Below, piece by piece: positions 1-6,955 of a stretch of 11,116 nt of DNA. Source of the stretch: GCA-002713455 sp964428745. Its GTDB lineage: Bacteria; Fidelibacterota; Marinisomatia; Marinisomatales; TCS55. The first letter of the stretch is position 1. Each line of letters opens with the position of its first letter. Where the stretch lies: the NCBI GenBank assembly GCA_964428745.1, contig CAYRYZ010000045.1, positions 1-11,116 of the forward strand. Direction: 5' to 3'. The notes under the pieces were generated by a model that was not told the DNA's origin, ran no database searches, and saw only the letters and a list, made by a program, of their open reading frames with translations. The position numbers and the translations under genes are program-made.

Positions 1-6
1 ACTTAA

Positions 7-1023
7 ATGAATACTATGAAAAAGAAATTAGTTATTAAATTATTATTGTTATCGGTGACATTGGCACAGGAGAGCAATCTTTTTTCACTAAGTATTTTAA
101 GTGATATTTCTTTTTCATCTAAAGATTCATCATTTAATTCTAGCGGTCTTGAATTTGTTGCTATGGGAAATCTAAGTCCTAATGCTCACGTAATGGCTTA
201 TTTCCACAGTCCTATTGATGGGGATCCGCCAACTGTTGAAGAGGTTTATGTCAATTTTATGGTTGCCCAAATTAAACTTGGATATTTTCGACCTGAAGTG
301 GGGATATTAAATAAAACACATAGGCATACCTTTAATTTTATTTCTTCACCTAATGCTATGAATTACATGTTTGGTCCTCATTCATGGGCAAGTCTTGGGA
401 TAAAAATCAATCAAGAACTGCCCACACCATGGAAAAGCAATATTGGTATGAATATTTTACAAAACGGCGTTGGTGAGGGAATGAATATGCAGGGCCACTC
501 CCATGGATTATCCCCAACCTATGTAGATTCTGTTGATGGGTTTTCTTCATTAATAACTTTAAATAATCAATTCAATTTATATGGAGATAAAATATTATTT
601 GTAGGTCTTAACTATATAGACGGAAGGGGGAAAGAATTTTCTGGTGGTGACTTCAAATTTATTAATCGTATTAACCAATTTTCTTCATGGGTTGTTCAAA
701 GTGAATACTTTATTGGTAATATTTCTAGTTTGCACCACGGAATTTCCTATCACCCAGATGAGACTCTTTCAGCTGGTTATTTCATGGTTGGGAGACAATT
801 TAATAAGAAATATCATCTGGGATTATTAGCTGACCACTGGTCTTATAAATTTAAAGCCACACAAGGTACTTCGATAGGATTGTATGGAGATTATGTTCCT
901 GATGAAGATAATCTTGTATTCCGTTTTAAACTTATGAAAGACAAACAAACAGATAATGATGGGATGTATGGAATAATTGAAATGTCTTGGTCATTAGGAT
1001 CTCATAAGCCAAAAAGGTATTAA
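7..1023 (+). CDS. Putative outer-membrane beta-barrel (porin-like) protein
   Basis: A 338-aa exported protein. Residues 1-20 form a signal peptide (basic KKK, hydrophobic LLLLSV core, TLA then Gln21 as likely mature N-terminus). The rest alternates short amphipathic strands with turns, as in outer-membrane barrels. The stretch VEEVYVNF (77-84), the GYFRPEVGILNKTHRHTF region (92-109), the FGPHSW block (123-128) and the C-terminal SLGSHKPKRY resemble, from memory, a porin-like family encoded beside zinc-uptake genes in FCB bacteria. Several His clusters (H105/H107, GHSHG 163-167, HH 243-244, DHW 276-278) would suit metal-related use, but that role is inference. An in-frame TAA directly precedes the first ATG; an alternative start is the ATG at 16 (MKKKL). 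The left window edge hides its promoter and upstream partners. Being a real envelope protein is fairly sure; the substrate is not. Confidence 0.75.
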   Translation: MNTMKKKLVIKLLLLSVTLAQESNLFSLSILSDISFSSKDSSFNSSGLEFVAMGNLSPNAHVMAYFHSPIDGDPPTVEEVYVNFMVAQIKLGYFRPEVGILNKTHRHTFNFISSPNAMNYMFGPHSWASLGIKINQELPTPWKSNIGMNILQNGVGEGMNMQGHSHGLSPTYVDSVDGFSSLITLNNQFNLYGDKILFVGLNYIDGRGKEFSGGDFKFINRINQFSSWVVQSEYFIGNISSLHHGISYHPDETLSAGYFMVGRQFNKKYHLGLLADHWSYKFKATQGTSIGLYGDYVPDEDNLVFRFKLMKDKQTDNDGMYGIIEMSWSLGSHKPKRY

Positions 1024-1058
1024 ATGAAAATAGTCCTTTCTATATTACATCGCCTTTG

Positions 1059-1066
1059 TAAATTTA
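1059..1066 (+). promoter_or_regulatory. Promoter box TAAATTTA before the 608-aa TPR gene
   Basis: TAAATTTA begins 18 nt before the ATG at 1077 and is one base off the Bacteroidota TAnnTTTG -7 consensus. TTTC at 1037-1040 lies 18 nt upstream and could serve as the -33 element. Transcription would start only a few bases before the ATG, and no Shine-Dalgarno sequence lies between. The same box and spacing recur before several other genes here. Confidence 0.45.
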
Positions 1067-1076
1067 GTTCTATATC

Positions 1077-2903
1077 ATGCGTTTAATTTATATTTGGACA
1101 ACACGAATTATACTAACCATAACTATGGTTGGTTTTATACCATTTTCAAGTAACCCTACACTTGTACAAGCTCAGTCCAAGAAAAAGAATCCAGCTCAAG
1201 CAAGTAAATATGCCAAAAGAGGAAACGCTAAGGCCAAGAAAAAAGACTACAGAGGGGCTCTTGCTGATTATAAAAAAGCATATCAACTAAATCCCTCATC
1301 TGGCTATAAGAAAAAAGTACAGCAACTAACCTCATTGGCTAAAAAAAGTGGTGGTAAATCATCGAAAAAAAAGCCATCAACAAAACAAGCACAACAAGCA
1401 GCAAACTATGCCAAAAGAGGGAATTCTAAAGCTAGGAAAAAAGATTATGTAGGAGCATTAAAAGATTATCAAAGAGCATATAAGTTGAATCCATCTTCAT
1501 CAAATAAGAAGAAGGTACAACAATTGACTTCATTGGCTAAGAAAAGCGGTAAAACTGTAGCCTCAAAATCACCAACTCGAGCTAAAACACCTAGAATTTC
1601 TGATATTCCAATGATAAGCCCCGTTAAGTATGCAAATGAAATTTATAATATAACTGAAGCCTTTGAATCAAGTTCGAGAAATTTAGCTCGAGCTACGCAC
1701 TACCTCGATGAAAAAGAGAAGAAAAAGGTGGAAAGGATTTATCTTAAAAGAGCTCCCTCGACATCAGACCTTGAGCAAGCTGCTAGACTGGAGCCTAATG
1801 ATTTCCGTAAACAGGTTGATTTATCTAGAAATTATGAGGCAAATGGTCGTTTTGAAGATGCTAAAGAGATTTATCTAAAATTAGCTGCTCAGCATCCTAA
1901 TAATGCAGATGCTCACTTTCACCTTGGTTCTTTTTATGGAAGATTTGGTCAAATGACCAAAGCGAGGCATTCTTTTGATGAGGCTCTAGATGTCCAGCCT
2001 AGTCATAGAGCTACTATTGAAACAATGGCTACTTTGTTTAAAACTAAAGAATCTAGATCAATGTCTGATGATATGTTATCAAAATCTGCCCAAAAAGATC
2101 CAAAGGGCCCTGGGAAACAAATGAAAAAAGTCAGGCAGAATTTAAATGATCTCAATTTTGATGTAGCCGCCAAACTAGCACAAGGCGGACAAGATATGTT
2201 TCCAAATCAAGTTGCTTTTATCTACCTTAAAGGTCGAGCATTTGAAGGCCTGGGGAATTTGGATAAGGCCAAGGCTACTTATCAACAATCCATCAAAAAA
2301 GACCCGACCCATCATGAATCTTATGTAGCTTTAGGTGATCTTTATTTTGGCCAAGGAAAATATGTATATGCGGCATTGACTTATGGAGACGCCATTAAAA
2401 TTGATCCATCAGATAAGAATTCACGCTTTAATCAAGGTTTAAGTTATTTTAAAGGAAGTGAATGGGGTAGGGCTGCCTCATCATGGGAAGATCTGCTTCA
2501 CTATGAACCCCACAATCAAGAAGTCCGCGCTCTGCTCCCTCAAGCCTATTATATCTTAGCTGTTGAATATAACCGAGTAGGCCAGTCAAGCTTGGGACAA
2601 ACTGCTTTTAGGAAGGCTTTGAGTGTTAATAAAAATTCTGGAATATGGCTCCCTGGATCTATGAGAGTTTTGGGTGACTATTATAGAGAAAAAGGAATGA
2701 ATAGAGAATCATTGGCAGCCTATCAAGAAGCTATAGAACTCAAGCCAAATGATGCTCAAACATACTTAGGCCTAGGAATCACTTATTGGAGAATGAATGA
2801 AGCTGGCTTAGCAAAGGCAGCTTGGGCGAGATCAATGGAAATAGATCCTACAAATAACGATGCTCGTGGTTGGCTTTTATTAGCTGGAAAAACTTCGAGT
2901 TAA
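1077..2903 (+). CDS. Secreted tetratricopeptide-repeat protein with N-terminal tandem duplication
   Basis: A 608-aa exported TPR protein. The signal peptide runs to about residue 32 (VQA, then Gln33 as likely mature N-terminus). Residues 42-92 and 108-158 are two copies of a Lys-rich unit holding one TPR helix pair (YAKRGN..A..KDY.GAL.DY..AY.LNP) plus the tail KKKVQQLTSLAKKSG. A proline/serine/lysine linker (159-182) follows. TPR-type helix pairs continue at about 244-307, 381-477 and 530-590, with typical LxP or DP turns (LEPND, VQPSH, KDPTH, IDPSD, LKPND, IDPTN). TPR arrays are protein-binding scaffolds; the partner is unknown. The very basic N-terminal part contrasts with the acidic lipoprotein encoded next, so the two could interact, but that is speculation. 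It starts 53 bp after the barrel gene with its own promoter-like box. Confidence 0.85.
   Translation: MRLIYIWTTRIILTITMVGFIPFSSNPTLVQAQSKKKNPAQASKYAKRGNAKAKKKDYRGALADYKKAYQLNPSSGYKKKVQQLTSLAKKSGGKSSKKKPSTKQAQQAANYAKRGNSKARKKDYVGALKDYQRAYKLNPSSSNKKKVQQLTSLAKKSGKTVASKSPTRAKTPRISDIPMISPVKYANEIYNITEAFESSSRNLARATHYLDEKEKKKVERIYLKRAPSTSDLEQAARLEPNDFRKQVDLSRNYEANGRFEDAKEIYLKLAAQHPNNADAHFHLGSFYGRFGQMTKARHSFDEALDVQPSHRATIETMATLFKTKESRSMSDDMLSKSAQKDPKGPGKQMKKVRQNLNDLNFDVAAKLAQGGQDMFPNQVAFIYLKGRAFEGLGNLDKAKATYQQSIKKDPTHHESYVALGDLYFGQGKYVYAALTYGDAIKIDPSDKNSRFNQGLSYFKGSEWGRAASSWEDLLHYEPHNQEVRALLPQAYYILAVEYNRVGQSSLGQTAFRKALSVNKNSGIWLPGSMRVLGDYYREKGMNRESLAAYQEAIELKPNDAQTYLGLGITYWRMNEAGLAKAAWARSMEIDPTNNDARGWLLLAGKTSS
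1200..1550 (+). repeat. In-frame tandem duplication (198-bp period) within the TPR gene
   Basis: Nucleotides 1200-1352 and 1398-1550 encode two 51-residue units offset by 66 codons. By direct alignment, 40 of 51 residues are identical, and the 3' part (NPSS..KKKVQQLTSLAKKSG) is almost unchanged. The spacer between units is Lys/Ser/Gln-rich. Identity is far above that among the gene's other TPR units, suggesting a relatively late internal duplication. Confidence 0.85.
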
Positions 2904-2925
2904 TTCTAGTCGATAGGATTCGCGT

Positions 2926-4002
2926 ATGAATTTCAAAATTAAAGTTTTATTCATATTTTCACTTAGTTTAGTATTCTTTCTTGCTTGTGAAGACGAAGAA
3001 GGAAAAGATCGCCCTAAAGAACTTGTAGGCACATGGTATCTACATGAAGCTAATAGCTCATTAGAACTGACTTCCAAGATAGATCAGACCGCGCTAGACC
3101 CTTTTTCAAAGGGTACTTCATCGCTTTCAGTAAAAGGAAATTCGTCTGATATATTGCTTAATCATATGATGGTGCAATATGATTATTACAGTGGAGGTGA
3201 ATCCATTATATTATCAAATCGTCCATTTTTTGATGATTTTTCAGATGATATGAACTTTCCAAGTATTCTATTGATATTAGGTAAGGATGATATGGGAGAA
3301 CAAATTGCATATATGCAGGCCATGCTTTCTCCAGATGAATATGGGATTTATTTTAATATATCTGACTTTGTATATGATAAAGATAATCATTCTTTACAAA
3401 TGACTGATACGCTATTTGCTATGAATATGGTAACCGGGGAACCGGACCAATCAGATTATCATGTGCTTTATGGAACATATCAGGCTAAAACAATTAATCT
3501 TAGTGCAAATACCCCCAAGACTTTTGATTTTCCGCCGATTTCACAAGAAATAGTTGGTGATCAAGAATCAATGATACTTGAAGAAAATGGTCAAGCCACT
3601 TTGAGTCATATTGATAGTTATGATGGAACTAAGTATGATGAGTTAGGAGAGTGGCATGTTGAAGGAAATACTCTTTATATAATTGCAGAGATTATAGATG
3701 ATTATGATGGATCTACTGAAATTGACTCCATTGTAGCAACATATATGGTAAATGGATCTGAGCTTACATTAAATGAAGAGGGTGATATATGCGAAGATGA
3801 TTATCCCGATAATTTTGATGAATTAAATTGCTATAATAACTTTGAACTGATGTTTGGCTTACAACTTAATTCAATATTAGAAACAAATGCTCTTTTAGAG
3901 TTGAAATTAAATAAAACACCTCATTCAGCAAACCGCATAAGTATTAATAGATTTAATGTTGATCAGATAATGGATCAATTCAGACAATTCAAGTTGAAAT
4001 AA
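2926..4002 (+). CDS. Acidic lipocalin-like lipoprotein
   Basis: A 358-aa predicted lipoprotein. The leader ends in the lipobox L19-A20-C21, so signal peptidase II should cleave before Cys21. The mature protein opens C-E-D-E-E, an acidic run like the lipoprotein export signal that sends lipoproteins to the cell surface in some Bacteroidota. The LVGTWYL segment (33-39) is typical of the first strand of lipocalin-like domains. A second module follows (EENGQATLSHID 219-230, ELGEWHVEGNTLYI 239-252, YMVNGSELTL 273-282). C289 and C302 flank a very acidic loop (EDDYPDNFDEL) that could hold a disulfide or a cation. The protein is strongly acidic overall. It starts 22 bp after the TPR gene. TAATTCTA (2901-2908, overlapping that gene's stop) or TAGGAT (2914-2919) could be its promoter, but neither fits the local spacing rule well. 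Ligand unknown. Confidence 0.8.
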   Translation: MNFKIKVLFIFSLSLVFFLACEDEEGKDRPKELVGTWYLHEANSSLELTSKIDQTALDPFSKGTSSLSVKGNSSDILLNHMMVQYDYYSGGESIILSNRPFFDDFSDDMNFPSILLILGKDDMGEQIAYMQAMLSPDEYGIYFNISDFVYDKDNHSLQMTDTLFAMNMVTGEPDQSDYHVLYGTYQAKTINLSANTPKTFDFPPISQEIVGDQESMILEENGQATLSHIDSYDGTKYDELGEWHVEGNTLYIIAEIIDDYDGSTEIDSIVATYMVNGSELTLNEEGDICEDDYPDNFDELNCYNNFELMFGLQLNSILETNALLELKLNKTPHSANRISINRFNVDQIMDQFRQFKLK

Positions 4003-4017
4003 AGACTATTTCTCAAC

Positions 4018-4076
4018 TAGGGGTGTACATCATATTTACTTTTCTATTGGGAAGTGCCCTAATTTTATTACCCCTA
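4018..4076 (+). repeat. Inverted repeat TAGGGGT/ACCCCTA ending in the start codon
   Basis: TAGGGGT (4018-4024) is a perfect 7-bp inverted copy of ACCCCTA (4070-4076), 45 nt apart. The right arm ends on the A of the ATG of the second TPR gene, and the putative promoter box lies inside the loop. A smaller GGG-AAGTG-CCC hairpin sits at 4049-4059. This could be an operator or chance; with a single copy I cannot tell. Confidence 0.3.
4060..4067 (+). promoter_or_regulatory. Promoter box TAATTTTA before the 369-aa TPR gene
   Basis: TAATTTTA begins 16 nt before the ATG at 4076 and differs from TAnnTTTG only in its last base. The eight bases between box and ATG (TTACCCCT) hold no Shine-Dalgarno sequence, so a near-leaderless transcript is expected. 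No convincing -33 element is visible. Confidence 0.45.
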
Positions 4077-5185
4077 TGAAGTATTTAATTCTATTAATTA
4101 CTGTGTTCTCATTATTGAATGCGCAACATCCCGGTGATATTGAAGTTCGCCGTGGTACAGATGCGTTTTACAATTATGAATATGAACGAAGTGTCAAAGT
4201 TCTTGATTCTGCTCGCAAAAAATATCCGGGTCATCCAGGTGTCCATGTTGCCTGGGTAGCAGCGAAGTGGCGGAGTGATGAATCAACGCTCTTAAAGAGT
4301 GAAGTGTATAAAAATTTTGAGAGTAATCTTGATGATATAGAACTGGTATATGATTCTCTATTATCTGAGAACCCATCAGATCCTGATTATCTTTTGTATT
4401 ATGGCACAACAAAAGGTCTCAAAGCACGAATACTATTAGGTCAAAAGAAATGGATTCCTACGCTGATCTCTGCATATAGAGGCTTCCGTATTGTTCAGAA
4501 AGTTGAGCAAATGGACTCAACTTTACTTGATCTATATCTTCCGATTGGAATAGTTGAATATTATGCTGGGATGAGCAATGTGCTTTTGAAGGCAGGGGCA
4601 GAGCTTTTCGGTTTAGAGGCATCCAAGAAAGAGGGCTTAAGGAAAATGGAAATCGCGGCGACGCAAAGTCCTTGGGCATGGACTGAGGCGATGAGCATAT
4701 TATCCTTCATATATCAGTTTGTTGATATTGATGTCGAAAGAGGATATTTACTGAGTAAAAATTTAGTAGAAAAATATCCAAATAATTATGATTACAAGAT
4801 TCATTATGTTCAAAGCCTGCTTCAAAAAGGAGAATTGAAGTTAGCAGAAGAGAAACTTGCAAAATTAAATGTTTCTCTCCTTGAGCAGCGACCTCGCCAT
4901 CAAGAATTATTTACTTCTTACGTACATTATCTTTGGGCCTACTATTATTATTTGAATGGCGATGAAGCAAGAGCCTTAAATTTTTCAAACCTCAGTATTG
5001 ATAATTACTATTCAGATTTAGATGCATTTTTAGGAGAAGCATACCTACTTAGAGGAAAAATTATGGATAAACGAGGTAAGCGTATGGAAGCTGTAATTGC
5101 ATATAAGAAATGTATCAAATTGGGAAACTATACCTATGCTATTCAATTGGCTAAAAAATATTTGGATGATCCTTTTCAACAATAG
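4076..5185 (+). CDS. Secreted TPR-like alpha-helical protein
   Basis: A 369-aa exported protein. Residues 1-16 form a compact signal peptide ending LNA, with Gln17 as likely mature N-terminus. The mature part is all helical with TPR-like pairs: 27-65 (AFYNYEYERSVKVLDSARKKYPGHP), 82-120, 225-262 (ending KGELKLAEEKLAKLN) and 317-350 (AYLLRGKIMDKRGKRMEAVIAYKKC). The central piece, GLKARILLGQ (114-123) followed by LYLPIGIVEYYAGM (153-166), resembles a conserved family of exported TPR proteins in FCB bacteria whose role is not known to me. The hydrophobic stretch 168-180 (NVLLKAGAELFGL) is too short and polar for a membrane span. It sits 73 bp after the lipoprotein and just before ispG, which appears to have its own promoter. 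Confidence 0.8.
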   Translation: MKYLILLITVFSLLNAQHPGDIEVRRGTDAFYNYEYERSVKVLDSARKKYPGHPGVHVAWVAAKWRSDESTLLKSEVYKNFESNLDDIELVYDSLLSENPSDPDYLLYYGTTKGLKARILLGQKKWIPTLISAYRGFRIVQKVEQMDSTLLDLYLPIGIVEYYAGMSNVLLKAGAELFGLEASKKEGLRKMEIAATQSPWAWTEAMSILSFIYQFVDIDVERGYLLSKNLVEKYPNNYDYKIHYVQSLLQKGELKLAEEKLAKLNVSLLEQRPRHQELFTSYVHYLWAYYYYLNGDEARALNFSNLSIDNYYSDLDAFLGEAYLLRGKIMDKRGKRMEAVIAYKKCIKLGNYTYAIQLAKKYLDDPFQQ

Positions 5186-5192
5186 ACTTTTG

Positions 5193-5200
5193 TAATTTTG
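5193..5200 (+). promoter_or_regulatory. Promoter box TAATTTTG before ispG
   Basis: TAATTTTG is an exact match to the Bacteroidota -7 consensus TAnnTTTG and begins 17 nt before the ispG ATG at 5210, just after the preceding gene's stop. The bases between (TACTAAATA) contain no ribosome binding site, so the message should be leaderless or nearly so. No TTTG is found at the ideal -33 spacing. It is the best match to the consensus in the window. Confidence 0.5.
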
Positions 5201-5209
5201 TACTAAATA

Positions 5210-6283
5210 ATGATTAAAAGAAAAAAGACAAGAGAAGTTAAGGTTGGAAACCTAATTGTTGGTGGTGAGCATGCGGTTACCGTACAGTCTATGACCACAA
5301 CAAAGACCCACGATATTAAAGCAACTCTAAATGAAGTTGAACGATTAGAAGAATCAGGTTGCCAAATCATTCGAATCACAGTGCCAGACCAACCTGCAGC
5401 TGATGCATTATATGAGATTAAGAAACGTATGAATGTTCCACTTGTCGCAGATATACATTTCAATTACCGTATGGCCCTAGAAGCCGTAGATGCAGGTGCA
5501 GATAAGATCAGGATTAATCCTGGAAACATTGGGGGAAAAAAGAAAGTCAAAGAAGTTTTAGATAAAGTAAGTAGGGCAGGGCTTCCAATTAGAATCGGTG
5601 TTAATGCGGGAAGTCTAGAAAAAGATCTTATTGAAAAGTATGGGTTTCCAACACCTGAGGCGATGGTTGAAAGCGCCAAGCGTCATATTGATATTTGTCA
5701 GGAACATAATTTTGATGATATTATTGTATCGCTTAAAGCATCGGATGTTAATCTAATGATGTCTTCTTATGAACTCTTCTCAAAAAAATATGATTACCCA
5801 CTTCATTTAGGCGTTACTGAAGCAGGGCCTACCAAATCAGGTTCGATAAAATCTTCTGTAGGAATCGGTACTTTATTGGCAAAAGGAATTGGTGACACAA
5901 TTCGGGTGAGTTTAACTGATGATCCTGTAGAGGAAGTACATGTAGGTTTTGAAATATTAAAATCTCTTGGACTAGCATCTAAAGGCGTTACTATTGTTGC
6001 TTGTCCAACTTGTGGTAGATTAGAGGTAGATTTATTTAAAATTGCTGGTAAAATGGAAGAAAAATTAAAAGATGTTAAAACTCCTATGACGGTTGCCCTT
6101 ATGGGTTGCGCGGTTAATGGGCCGGGTGAGGCATCGCACACAGACCTTGGAATCGCATTTGGTAAAGGCTCTGGGCATTTGTATTATCAAGGTCAAAATC
6201 GAGGTAAGGTTTCTGAAAATAAAGCTATGGAAAAGCTAGAAGAAATGATTTCAGAGTTTGAAACAAGTAAACAAGAAGAATGA
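5210..6283 (+). CDS. ispG: 4-hydroxy-3-methylbut-2-enyl diphosphate synthase (IspG/GcpE)
   Basis: IspG catalyses the penultimate step of the cytosolic MEP isoprenoid pathway: reductive ring opening of methylerythritol cyclodiphosphate to HMBPP by a [4Fe-4S] cluster fed by flavodoxin or ferredoxin. The 357-aa sequence is canonical throughout. The N-terminal TIM-barrel part has VGGEHAVTVQSMTTT (17-31), RITVPD (55-60), VADIHFNYRMAL (79-90) and DKIRINPGNIG (98-108). The C-terminal reductase-like domain has CPTCGR (C265, C268) and GCAVNGPGEA (C300, E307), giving the three Cys plus Glu cluster ligands. Length is close to the E. coli type (about 370 aa), so the large central insert of plant, chlamydial and Bacteroidota/Chlorobi enzymes is absent. 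The start is fixed by the promoter box and family alignment. Two small exported/membrane genes follow almost without gap and are probably co-transcribed. No sign of damage. Confidence 0.97.
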   Translation: MIKRKKTREVKVGNLIVGGEHAVTVQSMTTTKTHDIKATLNEVERLEESGCQIIRITVPDQPAADALYEIKKRMNVPLVADIHFNYRMALEAVDAGADKIRINPGNIGGKKKVKEVLDKVSRAGLPIRIGVNAGSLEKDLIEKYGFPTPEAMVESAKRHIDICQEHNFDDIIVSLKASDVNLMMSSYELFSKKYDYPLHLGVTEAGPTKSGSIKSSVGIGTLLAKGIGDTIRVSLTDDPVEEVHVGFEILKSLGLASKGVTIVACPTCGRLEVDLFKIAGKMEEKLKDVKTPMTVALMGCAVNGPGEASHTDLGIAFGKGSGHLYYQGQNRGKVSENKAMEKLEEMISEFETSKQEE

Positions 6284-6284
6284 T

Positions 6285-6725
6285 ATGAAGTTTATAATTG
6301 CTATAATTTTTTCATTGATGTTATTACCTGCACAGGAAAAGAAGGATGATCCCACTCCAAGTGCTATCTCTGTTTATTGGAAAACATTAAAGCCACAGGA
6401 AAAAGAGATATTCTTATTCTCTTATCTTACCCAGGTCTATGATACCCATCAGAAGATGGTTGATGATTTGGGATATGGAGATGTAACAACATGGTATTAC
6501 GACAATAGAGCTGAATTAATTTATGGTATTTTTGACCAAGTGAATCAGTCAGGTATGCGAGAGTATATAGGATGGATTGATGAGTACTACAAGCACGAAG
6601 AATTTGCCGGAAATTCCTTCGACGATGCTTTATCTTTTGCATTTCGCTTCCAGCAAGCAGCTGGTGAAACTATTTGGGAAAAATATGAGAATCTCAAATT
6701 CGGGAAAATAAAACCGGAAAATTAA
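6285..6725 (+). CDS. Small exported protein, function unknown
   Basis: A 146-aa exported protein. I place the start at the ATG one base after the ispG stop (TGATATG). A longer frame from 6258 would overlap ispG by 26 bp and put a charged extension before the signal peptide. Residues 1-16 are the leader (MKFIIAIIFSLMLLPA), with Gln17 as likely mature N-terminus. The mature protein is helical and aromatic-rich. YWKTLKPQEKEIFLFSYL (31-48) and IGWIDEYYKHEEFAGNSFDDAL (95-116) recall, loosely, small periplasmic proteins with a W-x-x-L-x-x-x-E-K repeat-like helix, but I cannot name a family. It lies between ispG and a membrane protein gene with which its stop overlaps by one base, so the three are likely translated as a unit. 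A link to isoprenoid synthesis is not implied by the sequence. Confidence 0.75.
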   Translation: MKFIIAIIFSLMLLPAQEKKDDPTPSAISVYWKTLKPQEKEIFLFSYLTQVYDTHQKMVDDLGYGDVTTWYYDNRAELIYGIFDQVNQSGMREYIGWIDEYYKHEEFAGNSFDDALSFAFRFQQAAGETIWEKYENLKFGKIKPEN

Positions 6726-6916
6726 TGTCAATCTATCGTCCAAAATTCTTACTAGAGTGGTTGGATATAAAACGGGAAGGGGGTTATAAACTTTTACTGA
6801 AGAAAAAAGGGTGGCAAGTTTTCGTAGCTTTTATCCTTTTTTATCTCATCAGAGATTCAATATTATATATATTGATTCCATATTTAGGCTATACATCATT
6901 TAAAGGTTGTTTCTAA
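6725..6916 (+). CDS. Small single-span membrane protein
   Basis: A 63-aa protein whose ATG shares its first base with the previous stop (TAATG), a classic coupled start. The N-terminal half is basic and amphipathic (FLLEWLDIKREGGYKLLLKKKGW, 8-30), followed by a hydrophobic segment at about 31-54 (VFVAFILFYLIRDSILYILIPYLG) interrupted by R43-D44. That buried-looking RD pair argues either for one tilted span with a charged face or a re-entrant hairpin. The positive-inside rule places the N-terminus in the cytoplasm. The coupled position and coherent basic-then-hydrophobic design make it a real gene despite its length. Function unknown. No clear terminator follows; a new promoter-like box appears 23 bp downstream. 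Confidence 0.65.
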   Translation: MSIYRPKFLLEWLDIKREGGYKLLLKKKGWQVFVAFILFYLIRDSILYILIPYLGYTSFKGCF

Positions 6917-6938
6917 AACCATCTTTCAAATTAAATAT

Positions 6939-6946
6939 TAAATTAT
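6939..6946 (+). promoter_or_regulatory. Promoter-like box TAAATTAT before the 235-aa gene
   Basis: TAAATTAT begins 17 nt before the ATG at 6956, in the same register as the boxes at 1059, 4060 and 5193. It keeps TAAATT but loses the TTTG end. The surrounding sequence is very AT-rich, so chance matches are likely. No Shine-Dalgarno sequence follows. Confidence 0.35.
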
Positions 6947-6955
6947 ACCGCAGTT

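Noticed and set aside
1024..1086. A 20-codon frame (MKIVLSILHRLCKF...) starting right after the barrel gene stop, as TAAATG.
   Set aside because: It overlaps the start of the TPR gene and its promoter box, has no recognisable design, and such short frames are common by chance. It could be a leader peptide, but nothing supports that.
1200..1550. The repeated unit as a mobile element or CRISPR-like array.
   Set aside because: There are only two copies, in frame within a TPR gene, with protein-level conservation and no terminal repeats, so it is an internal coding duplication.
4049..4067. GGGAAGTGCCC followed by TAATTTTATT as an intrinsic terminator of the lipoprotein gene.
   Set aside because: The stem has only three G-C pairs, there is no continuous T run, and the T-rich part coincides with the promoter box of the next gene.
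5203..6141. Minus-strand frames of 71-112 codons opposite ispG.
   Set aside because: They lie entirely antisense to a highly conserved enzyme and show no protein-like pattern.
6258..6284. Earlier start (MKQVNKKND...) for the 146-aa exported protein.
   Set aside because: It would overlap the ispG end and put a polar stretch before a perfect signal peptide that begins at 6285.
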